Source of the DNA: an uncultured Woeseiaceae bacterium
GTDB taxonomy: Bacteria; Pseudomonadota; Gammaproteobacteria; Steroidobacterales; Woeseiaceae
Length of the DNA stretch: 64,000 nucleotides
Assembly: GCA_947259285.1 (NCBI GenBank)
Contig: CAMYMR010000001.1
Location: 41,310-105,309, forward strand
Direction: 5' to 3'
In this document: piece by piece, positions 36,092 through 46,669 of the stretch
Layout: every line of letters begins with the position of its first letter
Numbering within the stretch: the first letter of the stretch is position 1
Position numbers and translations under genes: made by a program
The notes under the pieces: model-generated
Databases searched by the model: none
What the model saw: only the letters and a program-made list of their open reading frames with translations
Told to the model about the DNA's origin: nothing

Positions 36092-36835
36092 ATGAAAATC
36101 CTCGTAAGCAACGACGACGGGTATCTCGCGACCGGTATCATCGCCCTGGCCGAGGCCCTGGAACGCGTTGCCGACGTTGTCGTCGTGGCGCCCGACCGCA
36201 ATCGGTCGGCTGCGAGCAGCTCGCTTACCCTCGATAGACCACTGCGCGTCGCAAAAGTGTCTCAAAATCGCTATCGAGTGGATGGCACGCCGTCGGACTG
36301 CGTGCACTTAGCCTTGACCGGTTTCCTCGACGACGAACCGGACCTGGTTGTCTCAGGGATCAATCACGGCGCGAATCTCGGTGATGACGTCATTTACTCG
36401 GGGACGGTCGCAGCGGCGCTGGAGGGCCGCTTCCTGGGTCTTCCAACGATTGCGGTGTCCCTGGTCGGCCGGAGGTTCGATCATTTCGATACCGCTGCGC
36501 GAGTCGCCTCGGAGCTGGTCGAGAAGATCGAACGGGCAGGGCTCGCGTCGGACGTGGTGTTGAACGTCAACGTGCCGGATCGTCCGTATGACGAGCTTCG
36601 GGGGGTCCGGGCAACACGGCTCGGGTTCCGGCACAAGGCGGAGCAGATCCTGAAAGACAGCGACCCCTATGGGCGGCCAATTTACTGGGTGGGTCCGGCC
36701 GGCGCCGGTCAGGACGCGGGCGCGGGCACCGATTTTCACGCGATCGAAGAGGGCGCGGCGTCCGTTACTCCCCTCAGGGTGGACCTGACACGTCACGAGG
36801 CTGTCGCCGGTATCGCGGATTGGCTGAAGCAATGA
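36092..36835 (+). CDS. surE: 5'/3'-nucleotidase SurE
   Basis: [66 protein letters not shown]. Confidence 0.97.
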   Translation: MKILVSNDDGYLATGIIALAEALERVADVVVVAPDRNRSAASSSLTLDRPLRVAKVSQNRYRVDGTPSDCVHLALTGFLDDEPDLVVSGINHGANLGDDVIYSGTVAAALEGRFLGLPTIAVSLVGRRFDHFDTAARVASELVEKIERAGLASDVVLNVNVPDRPYDELRGVRATRLGFRHKAEQILKDSDPYGRPIYWVGPAGAGQDAGAGTDFHAIEEGAASVTPLRVDLTRHEAVAGIADWLKQ

Positions 36836-37497
36836 TCCATCAACGGCGCGGCGTACAAGGTATTGGCATGACGTCGAAGCGAACCCGGGACCGGCTGGTC
36901 GCCAGGCTCCGGGAAGCGGGCATCCGTTCGGAGGCCGTTCTCGAACAGATTCGCAATGTGCCAAGGCACTTGTTCGTCGACGAGGCGCTCGAGAGTCGCG
37001 CGTATGAAGATACGGCGCTGCCTATCGGCCTTGGCCAGACCATCAGTCAGCCCTACGTGGTTGCGAAGATGACCGAGGCCTTGCTCGATGGTTTCCGGGG
37101 CGGGTCGGTGCTCGAAATAGGCACGGGTTGCGGCTACCAGACGGCCGTGCTCGCGCCGCTTGTAACGAAGGTCTACACGGTGGAGCGTATCCGCGAGTTG
37201 TTGCGAAAGACGCAGCAACGATTACGTGGTCTCGATATTTATAACGTCCAGTTTCGTCTGGGCGACGGCTGGGAGGGCTGGCGCAAGTACGGTCCTTACG
37301 ACGGGATTATCGTAGCGGCAGCGGCATCCGAAGTTCCGGAAAAGCTGCTTCAGCAGCTTGCGCCGGGTGGACGATTGGTTATTCCCGTCGGGCCTCCCGG
37401 CCGCCAGGAACTCACCGTTGTCACCCGAAAAGACGACCACTACGCGCAGCAGCCGCTGGAGCCAGTGAAATTTGTGCCCCTTATAAGAGGAGATTAA
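36832..37497 (+). CDS. pcm: Protein-L-isoaspartate O-methyltransferase
   Basis: [45 protein letters not shown]...[20 protein letters not shown] overlap with surE. Confidence 0.96.
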   Translation: MIHQRRGVQGIGMTSKRTRDRLVARLREAGIRSEAVLEQIRNVPRHLFVDEALESRAYEDTALPIGLGQTISQPYVVAKMTEALLDGFRGGSVLEIGTGCGYQTAVLAPLVTKVYTVERIRELLRKTQQRLRGLDIYNVQFRLGDGWEGWRKYGPYDGIIVAAAASEVPEKLLQQLAPGGRLVIPVGPPGRQELTVVTRKDDHYAQQPLEPVKFVPLIRGD

Positions 37498-37571
37498 ATC
37501 ATTATTTATCAATTTAGTATGGATGCTTTTGAATGTATATTATTGGAAAATTCTCTTAACTGGTTGCGCAA

Positions 37572-38159
37572 ATGATTCTATTTGGTCCGTTGTACGAGCG
37601 GGTTCTTACCTGGTCGAGGCACCCGCACGCCGAGTGGTACCTCGGTGCGATGAGTTTTGCCGAATCTTCGTTCTTTCCGATTCCAGTTGACGTCATGCTG
37701 GCGCCGATGTGTCTCGCCGATCGCGATCGCTGGATTCGTTACGCGCTGATCGCAACGCTGTTATCGGTAGCCGGCGGCCTTGCCGGTTACGCAATCGGAT
37801 ACGCCATGTTCGAGGCCATCGAGCCGTGGCTGCGGCAGTCCCATTACTGGGATGCCTACGAGACCAGCCGGCGTTGGTTTGACGAGTACGGCGTCGTCGT
37901 TGTGTTCGTGGCCGGCTTCTCGCCGATCCCATACAAAGTTTTCACCATCGCCGCCGGCGTCGCGGCGCTGAGCGTGCCGGGCTTCCTGGTGGCTTCGCTC
38001 GTAGGTCGGGCGGCGCGCTTCTTCCTTGTTGCAGGGCTGGTGCGAGCGGGTGGTGAGCGGTTCGAGAGTACCTTGCGACAACATATCGAACGGATTGGCT
38101 GGGCCGTGGTGGTACTCGCGGCGCTACTGATCGCCTGGCTTATGATGCGGGGACAATGA
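37572..38159 (+). CDS. YqaA/DedA-family membrane protein
   Basis: AMSFAESSFFPIPVDVMLAPMCLADRDRWIRYALIATLLSVAGGLAGYAIGY; FSPIPYKVFTIAAGVAALSVPGFLVASLVGRAARFFLVA. Confidence 0.88.
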   Translation: MILFGPLYERVLTWSRHPHAEWYLGAMSFAESSFFPIPVDVMLAPMCLADRDRWIRYALIATLLSVAGGLAGYAIGYAMFEAIEPWLRQSHYWDAYETSRRWFDEYGVVVVFVAGFSPIPYKVFTIAAGVAALSVPGFLVASLVGRAARFFLVAGLVRAGGERFESTLRQHIERIGWAVVVLAALLIAWLMMRGQ

Positions 38160-38839
38160 CATCGCGGATTGTAGCCCTCGTCTTCGCCGCACTACTGCTC
38201 GCGTCTTGTAGCAGCACGCGATGGCAGGATACGCCGCAAACGCACATCGTGCGGCGCGGAGAAACACTGTTTTCGATCGCCTGGCGTTACGGCAAAGATC
38301 CATCGGATGTTGCCCGCTGGAATCGGCTGGGTGACGGCTCGCTGATTTACCCTGGGCAGGTATTGCGCCTGACACCAGCTGCCGGTTCGGGCGCACGGTC
38401 CTCTGCCGACAAGCGGCCCCGAACGTCGCCGGCAGCAAAACCATTGCCGGACATCCCGGCGCAGCCGATGCCGACCTGGGCGTGGCCGACCAGCGGTCGA
38501 ATCGCCGTCAATTTTGGCGCGAAACCAGGCCCGGGAACAGGCGTTTTGATTGACGGCAAGTCGGGCCAGCCCATTATTGCCGCGGCACCAGGCCGTGTCG
38601 TTTACGCAGGCGGTGGACTGATCGGCTACGGGAAGCTTATTATTCTCAAGCATAACGATACTTATCTGAGTGCCTACGGGTACAACGCGTCGCTGCTGGT
38701 CAAAGAAGGCGAAGAAATAAAGCAGGGCCAGCGCATAGCGACGATGGGTGAGGGTCCGGAACGCAAGGCGCGACTGCATTTTGAAATCAGGCGCAATGGC
38801 CAACCAATAAATCCGAGGCAGCACCTGCCGCGGCGATAA
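38156..38839 (+). CDS. nlpD: LysM/M23 peptidoglycan DD-metallopeptidase family lipoprotein (NlpD-like)
   Basis: Lipobox LLASCS; LysM HIVRRGETLFSIAWRYGKDPSDVARWNRL; degenerate LytM domain; upstream of rpoS. Confidence 0.9.
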   Translation: MTSRIVALVFAALLLASCSSTRWQDTPQTHIVRRGETLFSIAWRYGKDPSDVARWNRLGDGSLIYPGQVLRLTPAAGSGARSSADKRPRTSPAAKPLPDIPAQPMPTWAWPTSGRIAVNFGAKPGPGTGVLIDGKSGQPIIAAAPGRVVYAGGGLIGYGKLIILKHNDTYLSAYGYNASLLVKEGEEIKQGQRIATMGEGPERKARLHFEIRRNGQPINPRQHLPRR

Positions 38840-38890
38840 AGGCGAAGGCACCTGACTTTCTTGCGCAACGCTCCTTGCAAGGGGTGATAG

Positions 38891-39721
38891 GTGGGACAGC
38901 TGCTCGATTCGACGCGCCAGTACCTCGACGAGATCGGAGTCTCGCCGCTGCTCACGGCGGACGAGGAAAAAGAACTTGCTCGCAAAGCGCGGCGTGGTGA
39001 CGAGTCGGCCCGCCAACGCATGATCGAATGCAATCTGCGTCTGGTGGTAACCATTGCTCGGCGTTACAACGGACGCGGCCTGCCGCTACTCGACCTGATT
39101 GAGGAAGGCAATCTCGGTCTCATTCGCGCGGTCGAAAAGTTCGACCCGGAGCGCGGCTTCAGATTTTCCACCTATGCTACCTGGTGGATTCGTCAAACGA
39201 TCGAGCGCGGCATCATGAACCAGTCGCGCACGGTACGACTGCCGATACACATCATTAAAGAAATCAATGCCTGTCTAAGAACGGCCAGGCGTTTGAGGTA
39301 TCAGCTTGACCGTGAGCCCTCGTCTGAGGAAGTCGCGACGGCACTCGATAAATCGACGAATGACGTCGAGCGGCTGATGGCCTTGCATCAACGCGTTATG
39401 GTGCGCGAACCCAATATGGGCGAAGTCAGTACGGTCGATCGCCTGCGTGCGAAGCGCGATGCCGAACCCTCCCGTTGCGCTCAAAAAGACGACGTCCACG
39501 ATATTGTTGATCGTTGGGTATTCGCGCTCAGCGAAATGCAGCGCGCTGTCGTCGAACGTCGCTTCGGTCTGCACGGCTGTCGGAGATCGACACTGGAGCA
39601 AGTAGGGGACGAGATCGGGCTAACCCGTGAGCGCGTCCGCCAGATTCAGCTCGATGCTTTAAAGAAACTGCGAGAAATGATGGAAAGCAATGGCCTGTCC
39701 AGTGATACCTTACTGGATTGA
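38891..39721 (+). CDS. rpoS: RNA polymerase sigma factor RpoS (short, divergent)
   Basis: [77 protein letters not shown]; region 4 [34 protein letters not shown]; nlpD-rpoS synteny. Confidence 0.9.
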   Translation: MGQLLDSTRQYLDEIGVSPLLTADEEKELARKARRGDESARQRMIECNLRLVVTIARRYNGRGLPLLDLIEEGNLGLIRAVEKFDPERGFRFSTYATWWIRQTIERGIMNQSRTVRLPIHIIKEINACLRTARRLRYQLDREPSSEEVATALDKSTNDVERLMALHQRVMVREPNMGEVSTVDRLRAKRDAEPSRCAQKDDVHDIVDRWVFALSEMQRAVVERRFGLHGCRRSTLEQVGDEIGLTRERVRQIQLDALKKLREMMESNGLSSDTLLD

Positions 39722-39740
39722 ATGTTCCAACCTTCACTGC

Positions 39741-40124
39741 CTATAAATACAATACCGCTGCTACCTGCCGACCTTCGTTCGCCAAAACGTTGAAGGTGCG
39801 TGCGGCCGCGGCCGTGTCCATGCATTCGAGTCCGATGCCGCGGCGTGCGAAGGCGAACATAAGCTCTCGCGGCGGGAACACGTTCTTGGATCCGGTGCCG
39901 AGCAGTATGATTTCCGGGGCGGTCTCGAGCAATGCGTCGAAATCGGAATCGGCGAGGTCGGCAACAGGTTTAGGTCGCCAATCCGAAATGATCTCCCCAG
40001 GCGTCAGCGCGAGGCTGTGCGCGTACGGTTTACCGTTGACGGTAATACTCGACGGAGTGACCCGTTGAATCGTCACGGCGCTGGTCATTTCTCTTGTGAA
40101 TTTCAACAGCGTATCCCTTAACAT
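39741..40124 (-). CDS. Mth938-like domain (DUF498/NDUFAF3-type) protein
   Basis: ITVNGKPYAHSLALTPGEIISDWRP...PEIILLGTGSKNVFPPRELMFAFARRGIGLECMDTAAAARTFNVLANEGRQVAAVLY. Confidence 0.85.
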   Translation of the reverse strand: MLRDTLLKFTREMTSAVTIQRVTPSSITVNGKPYAHSLALTPGEIISDWRPKPVADLADSDFDALLETAPEIILLGTGSKNVFPPRELMFAFARRGIGLECMDTAAAARTFNVLANEGRQVAAVLYL

Positions 40125-40136
40125 CGGCGCTTCATC

Positions 40137-41093
40137 GTGACGGCATCATACGACAATTCAGCGGCACTGGCGGTATTGCCACCAGTGTCTGGCGGCCGCT
40201 TGCAGGATAAATCATTACGGGCCTGGCTCGCGCAATCGAGCCTGCGTCGGGCGCCTATGGACCGGGAACTGCTGGCGATAATCGTCGACATACTTGGCCT
40301 GCCTTACCCCGAGGAAGGTCTGGCGGCGCTCCGGATGTGGGGGCAGACGGGCGAGCGGCCGTCCGTCTGGGTCGCAGCAGCTGACCCGGTTTACCTGGAG
40401 CCTCGACTCGACCACCTTTGCCTGCATATGCTGCCACCGGAGCGGCTGCAGCCCGGCGATTTTGGCGCACTGATTAATCATGTCCAGGAGAAGCTGGGGG
40501 GCGAGCAAGGAATCGGCCTTATCCGCCTTGGTGACTGCGGCTACCTGCATGCTGACAAACCGCTGTCGACGGCGCGTCTGCCGGCCTACCTTGTCGACCA
40601 GAAGGTGCCGAGCGAATACCTGCCTGGAGGTAAAGATGCCGCGACCTATCGGAACCTGCTTGGCGAGATCGAGATGTCATTGCACGATCACGAGGTGAAT
40701 TTGCGGCGTACCGCGGCTGGCGAGCATCCGGTCAACTCACTCTGGATATGGGGCGGCGGCTTCGCGCCCGAGCGCGAGACGCGAACACAGCCGCGCCTGT
40801 TTGCGGACGATCCTCTGCTGCGGGGCTATTGGGACAGTGCGAACGCCGTCGCGAGGGTATGGCCCGGTAGCATCGCCGGCTGTATCGCAGCCGAGGGCGA
40901 TACCGATATTGTCGCTGTAACCCCGGAGCAGGACGACCCGGAATTTCTCGAGCAGTGCCTCGCGGAGCTGCGTGCGGCACTGCGACAGAATCGCCTGAGG
41001 CAATTGACGCTCTTGTTCCGCGACGGGTTGCGAGCCGATGTGGCGCGAACGCACGGCCTCAGGTTCTGGCGCCGCGATTCCGAATTTCTATGA
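40137..41093 (+). CDS. Conserved protein resembling Xanthomonas RpfE, adjacent to recJ
   Basis: WVAADPVYLEPRLDHLCLHML..., WIWGGGFAPE...; next to recJ-prfB-lysS. Family assignment from memory of motif and context. Confidence 0.6.
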   Translation: MTASYDNSAALAVLPPVSGGRLQDKSLRAWLAQSSLRRAPMDRELLAIIVDILGLPYPEEGLAALRMWGQTGERPSVWVAAADPVYLEPRLDHLCLHMLPPERLQPGDFGALINHVQEKLGGEQGIGLIRLGDCGYLHADKPLSTARLPAYLVDQKVPSEYLPGGKDAATYRNLLGEIEMSLHDHEVNLRRTAAGEHPVNSLWIWGGGFAPERETRTQPRLFADDPLLRGYWDSANAVARVWPGSIAGCIAAEGDTDIVAVTPEQDDPEFLEQCLAELRAALRQNRLRQLTLLFRDGLRADVARTHGLRFWRRDSEFL

Positions 41094-42793
41094 AATCTGT
41101 CAGACCGATCGTGTCCCGACCGATGCCAAGCCGACAGCAACTGGCTCGATTCGGCGACATTGATCCGCTGCACGCACGACTGTATGCAACGCGCGGACTG
41201 ACCACTGCAGACGACCTCGACTACAGCCTTGCACGCCTGGCGCCGGTCGGCACGCTTGAAAATATCGACGAGGCGGCGCAACTCGTTATCGCGAACCGTG
41301 ACAAGCGGATTATTGTCGTCGGCGACTACGACGTGGACGGCGCAACGAGCACGGCGCTGCTCATTCGGTGCCTGCGCGAGTTCGGTTTCGCCGATGTGGA
41401 TTACCTCGTTCCCAACCGTTTCGACTACGGCTATGGTCTGTCGAAGGAAATTGTCCGTGTCGCGGCCGAGCGGAAGCCTGCGCTGCTGATTACCGTCGAC
41501 AACGGCGTGTCCAGTGTCGCGGGCGTTCGAGAGGCCAACGATCTCGGCATACGCGTACTGGTGACCGACCACCATCTGCCTGGCGACGAGCTCCCCGCTG
41601 CCACCGCCATCCTGAATCCGAACCTCGAGGGCAGCTCATTTCCCAGTCGAAATCTCGCCGGGGTAGGCGTGGCTTTCTACCTGGCGGCAAGGACGGGTTG
41701 GCTTCTCGAGGAACGTGGCGTTGCCGGTGCCGCCAGGATACCGGCCCGGTACCTGGACCTGGTCGCATTGGGCACGGTGGCTGACGTCGTGCCGCTCGAC
41801 TACAACAACCGGATACTCGTGCATCAGGGACTCAGGCGAATTCGCGCGGGGCACACGGTGCCCGGTGTCAAAGCATTGCTGCGACAGTCCGGCAGACAGC
41901 TCGGTCGTTGTATCAGCACCGATCTCGGCTTCGCCGTGGGACCGCGAATAAATGCGGCCGGTCGCCTCGACGATATTTCGGTCGGCATCGAGTGTCTGTT
42001 GACCGATAACGAAGAAACGGCGCGCGAACATGCGAGCCTGCTCGATCGGATCAATAGCGAGCGGCGCGATATCGAGTCCACGATGCGAGACCAGGCGTTT
42101 TCCTACGTCGACCAGCTGGGTGCCGAGCGCTGGCCGTCCTGCGTATGCATCTACGACGAGTCCTGGCATCAGGGCATCGTCGGATTGATCGCGGCACGTG
42201 TGCGAGAGCGCTGCCACCGTCCGGTCATTGCGTTCGCCCGCGAGAATGATCAACTCCTCAAAGGGTCGGCGCGTTCAATCTCCGGCGTCCATATTCGTGA
42301 CTTGCTTGAGGCCGTGTCAACGGTGAAGCCGGGCCTCATCGCGAAGTTCGGCGGACACGCGATGGCGGCCGGCCTGTCCATTGCCGAAGCGGATTTGCCA
42401 GCATTCAGGAAGCTCGCGGCGCAGCAAATGGGGCGCCTCTACCCGAATGCAGATTTCAGCGGCGCGATTGTTACTGACGGAGCGCTGCCGGGATCGGCGT
42501 TTAACATCGACTTTGCGCGCTCATTACGCGACGCGGGACCCTGGGGTTCTGGATTCCCGGAACCGACATGGAGCGGCCACTTCGTCATCGTAGAGCAACG
42601 CACGGTTGGCGAGAATCACCTGAAAATGCGGGTGCGTCCTGCTGACGGCGGCAACGTGCTCGACGCAATTGCATTCAATCAGGCGGGCACCGCGCACCGC
42701 GGCGTGGTGCAACTCGCCTACAGGCTGGATGTCAACGAATATCGTGGCGTCGAGAATCCGCAGCTGGTCGTCGAGCAAATTGCCCCTTTTTAG
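41090..42793 (+). CDS. recJ: Single-stranded-DNA-specific exonuclease RecJ
   Basis: IIVVGDYDVDGATSTALLIRCLREFG; ITVDNGVSSVAGVREANDLGIRVLVTDHHLPGDELP. Confidence 0.96.
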   Translation: MKSVRPIVSRPMPSRQQLARFGDIDPLHARLYATRGLTTADDLDYSLARLAPVGTLENIDEAAQLVIANRDKRIIVVGDYDVDGATSTALLIRCLREFGFADVDYLVPNRFDYGYGLSKEIVRVAAERKPALLITVDNGVSSVAGVREANDLGIRVLVTDHHLPGDELPAATAILNPNLEGSSFPSRNLAGVGVAFYLAARTGWLLEERGVAGAARIPARYLDLVALGTVADVVPLDYNNRILVHQGLRRIRAGHTVPGVKALLRQSGRQLGRCISTDLGFAVGPRINAAGRLDDISVGIECLLTDNEETAREHASLLDRINSERRDIESTMRDQAFSYVDQLGAERWPSCVCIYDESWHQGIVGLIAARVRERCHRPVIAFARENDQLLKGSARSISGVHIRDLLEAVSTVKPGLIAKFGGHAMAAGLSIAEADLPAFRKLAAQQMGRLYPNADFSGAIVTDGALPGSAFNIDFARSLRDAGPWGSGFPEPTWSGHFVIVEQRTVGENHLKMRVRPADGGNVLDAIAFNQAGTAHRGVVQLAYRLDVNEYRGVENPQLVVEQIAPF

Positions 42794-42837
42794 ATGGGCG
42801 ACGCGTGATAAGATCGCGCACTTTTGAAGCCGTGCCG

Positions 42838-43933
42838 ATGGAAACGAACCCGATCAAATTGACCATAGTCGACCTCAAGGAGCGCTGTGACGCGCTGAGG
42901 AGGTATCTTTGACTATGAGGGCAAAGCCGAACGCCTGACCGAGGTTCAGCGCGAACTGGAGCAGCCAGACGTCTGGGAGAATCCTGCCCGCGCCCAGGCA
43001 CTTGGCCAGGAACGATCGCAGCTCGAACAGGTCGTCGTCAATCTCGATACTTTATCAACCGGCCTGGTCGAAGCTGAGGACCTCCTCGCCCTGGCCGAGG
43101 AGGAGGACGACAGCGCTACAGTCGACGCCGTCGTATCAGACATCGCGCAGTTCGAGCAGCAGCTGGCCGGCCTCGAGTTTCGACGCATGTTCTCCGGCGA
43201 GATGGATTCGAACAACGCCTACGTCGATATTCAGTCCGGTGCGGGCGGTACCGAGGCGCAGGACTGGGCGGAAATGCTACTACGCATGTATTTGCGCTGG
43301 GCAGAGGCGCATGACTTCAAGGCCGAGGTTATCGAAGCATCCGCCGGCGAAGTGGCCGGTATCAAAAGCGCGACCGTGCACCTGGTGGGCGAGTATGCCT
43401 ATGGTTGGCTCAGGACCGAAACCGGCGTCCATCGACTTGTGCGCAAATCGCCTTTCGATTCCGGCAACCGCCGTCACACGTCCTTCGCGTCGGTGTTCGT
43501 ATCGCCTGAAGTCGATGACGACATCGATATCGAAATCGATCCGTCCGACCTTCGTATCGACGTTTACCGCGCAAGCGGCGCCGGGGGGCAGCACGTCAAC
43601 AGAACGGAGTCGGCGGTTCGTATAACACATCTGCCAACGAACACCGTGGTGCAGTGTCAGAATGACCGCTCGCAGCACAAGAACAAAGCGACGGCGATGA
43701 ATCAACTCAAAGCAAAACTTTACGAACTCGAGATGCAAAAGCGCCGCGCCGAGGCATCCGTTGTGGAAGAGAGCAAAGCCGACGTCGGATGGGGTAGCCA
43801 GATTCGCTCCTACGTTCTGGATCAAAGCCGCATAAAGGATTTGCGTACCGGTGTCGAAACCGGTAACACTCAGGCCGTACTCGATGGCGGCCTCGATGCC
43901 TTTATCGAAGCAAGCCTGAAGCAGGGACTTTGA
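42838..43933 (+). CDS. prfB: Peptide chain release factor 2, expressed by programmed +1 frameshift at 42910
   Basis: Frame 0 from ATG 42838: [27 protein letters not shown] (42910-42912). Shift site AGGAGG-TAT-CTT-TGA-C; +1 frame continues [25 protein letters not shown]... into the listed ORF 43187-43933 with [18 protein letters not shown] (GGQ). Confidence 0.95.
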
Positions 43934-43934
43934 A

Positions 43935-45467
43935 TTGAGCAATAACAAGCGACAAGACGACGCCAGGCCGACGGAAGCCGGGCCGGATGAAAACAAGCTT
44001 ATCGCCGAAAGGCGAGCGAAGCTTGATGGGCTGCGGGAGCACGGCAACGCTTTCCCGAACGACTTTCGGCGCAATTCGGTCGCGGAAGAGTTACATCAGA
44101 CCTTCGACTCGCACGATGACGAGGCGCTTCGTGAAGAGCATGTGCAGGTTTCCGTATCGGGCCGCATGATGGCGAAACGGGTCATGGGCAAGGCGAGTTT
44201 TGTCAAACTTCAGGATCGCACCGGGCAAATCCAGCTACGCCTCGAGCGTGACCGATTGCCTGAGGGCGTGTACCAGGCCTTCAAGAAGTGGGATGTCGGC
44301 GACATCGTTGGCGCCAGGGGAGAGCTGTTCCGCACACAGACCGGCGAGCTGACGGTCATGGCCGACTCGGTTCGCTTGTTGACCAAATCACTGCGTCCGC
44401 TCCCGGAAAAATTCCACGGACTTGCGGACCAGGAAACCCGATACCGGCAACGCTACGTCGATCTGATTATCAACGAGCCCAGCCGCGATGTATTTCGAAA
44501 GCGCTCGCAGATCATTACCTATATGCGATCGTTTCTCGAGGCAGCCGATTTTCTCGAAGTCGAAACGCCGATGATGCAGACTACGCCTGGTGGCGCCATC
44601 GCGCGACCCTTCACGACGCATCACAACGCGCTCGACATGAAGCTGTATCTGCGTATCGCACCCGAGCTGAATCTCAAACGGCTCATCGTCGGTGGCTTCG
44701 AACGCGTCTATGAGATCAATCGCAACTTCCGCAACGAAGGTGTGTCCACGCAGCACAATCCTGAATTCACGATGATGGAAGCTTACCGGGCGTATGCCGA
44801 TTACAATGACTGGATGGACATGACCGAGGCGATGCTGCACGGTATGTCCGAGGCGATTCTGGGCACAACGATCGTCAACTACCAGGGTGAAGAATACGAC
44901 TTTGGCAAGCCCTTCAAACGGCTGACCGTCGAGGAGGCGATCGCGGCCTACTGTCCCGATATCGAGATGTCGCGGGTGCGCGACCGGGACTATCTTGCCG
45001 CCGTTTGCGACAAACTGGGAGTCCCGGTCAAAGACAACTTCGGACCCGGCAAATTACAGACTGAAATATTCGAGGCAACGGCCGAGCGGGAACTCCGCGA
45101 ACCGATATTTATCACGCAGTACCCGACCGAAGTTTCGCCGCTTTCGCGGGAGAATGATGCGGATCCGTTCGTAACCGATCGTTTCGAGCTGTTCATCGCC
45201 GGGCGCGAGATCGCCAACGGATTTTCCGAGCTCAATGACCCCGAGGCGCAGGCGGAGCGGTTTCGGGCGCAGGTCGAGAACCGGGAAGCCGGCGACGACG
45301 AAGCCATGGCATACGACTATGACTATATCCGGGCGCTCGAGTACGGCATGCCGCCGACTGCGGGCATAGGTGTCGGTATCGACCGGCTCGTGATGATCCT
45401 CACCGACTCACCGTCGATCCGGGACGTCCTGCTGTTCCCTCACATGCGACCGGAAGTCTTCGACTAG
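43935..45467 (+). CDS. lysS: Lysine--tRNA ligase
   Basis: [67 protein letters not shown]. Confidence 0.98.
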   Translation: MSNNKRQDDARPTEAGPDENKLIAERRAKLDGLREHGNAFPNDFRRNSVAEELHQTFDSHDDEALREEHVQVSVSGRMMAKRVMGKASFVKLQDRTGQIQLRLERDRLPEGVYQAFKKWDVGDIVGARGELFRTQTGELTVMADSVRLLTKSLRPLPEKFHGLADQETRYRQRYVDLIINEPSRDVFRKRSQIITYMRSFLEAADFLEVETPMMQTTPGGAIARPFTTHHNALDMKLYLRIAPELNLKRLIVGGFERVYEINRNFRNEGVSTQHNPEFTMMEAYRAYADYNDWMDMTEAMLHGMSEAILGTTIVNYQGEEYDFGKPFKRLTVEEAIAAYCPDIEMSRVRDRDYLAAVCDKLGVPVKDNFGPGKLQTEIFEATAERELREPIFITQYPTEVSPLSRENDADPFVTDRFELFIAGREIANGFSELNDPEAQAERFRAQVENREAGDDEAMAYDYDYIRALEYGMPPTAGIGVGIDRLVMILTDSPSIRDVLLFPHMRPEVFD

Positions 45468-45487
45468 GCGATTCTCCACGGATTTTT

Positions 45488-45651
45488 GGCGGCGATCGCA
45501 CGCATGTCTCAGTCGCTCGAACAGTGCTTCGCAAACTCGCTTTGTGACACATGCTCGCACTCGCCGCCCGATTGCGGTTCGATCGTCGAGCGCGCGAGAT
45601 GTCCGCCGGCGAGACATAAAGCGAGCGAAGCGAAGTAGTCCGACGACGGAC
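45488..45651. repeat. Structured intergenic region with several inverted repeats between convergent lysS and ygfZ
   Basis: Imperfect inverted repeat of about 24 bp, GGCGGCGA..GCATGT / ACATGC..TCGCCGCC (45488-45568); ATGTC..GACAT hairpin (45599-45617); GTCCG-ACGA-CGGAC (45638-45651). Confidence 0.5.
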
Positions 45652-45693
45652 ATGTCGGGTGATCGCCCCAACCACAGTTTTAGCGGCGACTGG

Positions 45694-46371
45694 TCAGGAT
45701 TCCGGCGCTGAGTCAGGGTTGATGGCGTAGGGCAGGGGATGGTGTATCAGCTTAACGCCGTTGGCTGTGAGCGGTATGTCGGCTTTGTCGACCGGCACGA
45801 CCGCCAGCAGCTCGTTGCCGGCGACATTGAGAACTTCACCGACCTCGCGTTCGCCGTCCGAGACTTTATCGCCCTCGGCGACAGGCTGTTCGCTGCTGAA
45901 GAGCAGCGTCCGCCGTTTGGTAGCGCCTTTGTAGTGTGTACGCGCAACAATTTCCTGTCCGGGGTAGCAACCCTTGTCCCAATTGAGGGCGTCGATAAGG
46001 TCGAGATTCAGCATATGCGGTGTGAACTGCTCGGCCTGCTGTCGACCAATAAACGCGTACCCATTCTGAACCAGGAATGCCGGATCAGCGCTGCCGTCTT
46101 CATCGACGATCTCGAAGTCCACTTTTGAGCGGAAGCGGAAGATGGTGAGGCGTTTGACGATGTCCGGCGCCGTTTCGGCCGGCGCCGAGAGGGCATATCC
46201 CGAGTCAATTGCCCGCACCGTTCCGAACCAGATTACCCGGCCTTTCGGGCTGCACCACGCGGCGAGAATCTCGGCCTCGGTTTCGAGTCGACGAAGATCG
46301 TTGCTGAGTTGCCCCTGAAGAAAATCAAAGGCATCGGGGCCGGTCACCTTTATCATCGAAATCGTAAGCAT
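45694..46371 (-). CDS. ygfZ: Folate-binding protein YgfZ
   Basis: WDKGCYPGQEIVARTHYKGATKRR motif (K-G-C-Y-x-G-Q-E). Confidence 0.93.
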   Translation of the reverse strand: MLTISMIKVTGPDAFDFLQGQLSNDLRRLETEAEILAAWCSPKGRVIWFGTVRAIDSGYALSAPAETAPDIVKRLTIFRFRSKVDFEIVDEDGSADPAFLVQNGYAFIGRQQAEQFTPHMLNLDLIDALNWDKGCYPGQEIVARTHYKGATKRRTLLFSSEQPVAEGDKVSDGEREVGEVLNVAGNELLAVVPVDKADIPLTANGVKLIHHPLPYAINPDSAPES

Positions 46372-46429
46372 TTGTATCCCGTTAAGTGCAGTTGCTGCAG
46401 CCGGTTAACGCGTCTGGCATACTCCCGCC

Positions 46430-46606
46430 ATGAAACAAAACGACAGCAAAGACAAGGTTGACACCGTCGAGCCCGACGACGTCATAGAAAAGGATGATAC
46501 CGCGTCTGAGGCTTCCGATCCGCCCACAGAAGTCGGCGGACGGGGCGGCCTCGACCCAACGCGTTACGGTGATTGGGAAAAAGCCGGACGGTGTATCGAT
46601 TTTTGA
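46430..46606 (+). CDS. DUF1674/SDHAF4-like small protein (58 aa), putative succinate dehydrogenase assembly factor
   Basis: Not in the supplied ORF track (<60 aa). Own translation: MKQNDSKDKVDTVEPDDVIEKDDTASEASDPPTEVGGRGGLDPTRYGDWEKAGRCIDF*; C-terminal PTRYGDWE-GRCIDF signature; immediately upstream of sdhC. Confidence 0.85.
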   Translation: MKQNDSKDKVDTVEPDDVIEKDDTASEASDPPTEVGGRGGLDPTRYGDWEKAGRCIDF

Positions 46607-46669
46607 AGATCCATTCCGGATAATAGCCGGCGCCGTAACCGGCTGGAAACGACCGAAAGAAGCAAACGA

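Noticed and set aside
42838-43186. Apparent 5'-truncated or frameshifted prfB (pseudogene or sequencing error)
   Set aside because: The junction is the canonical RF2 programmed frameshift site (AGGAGG..CTT TGA C).
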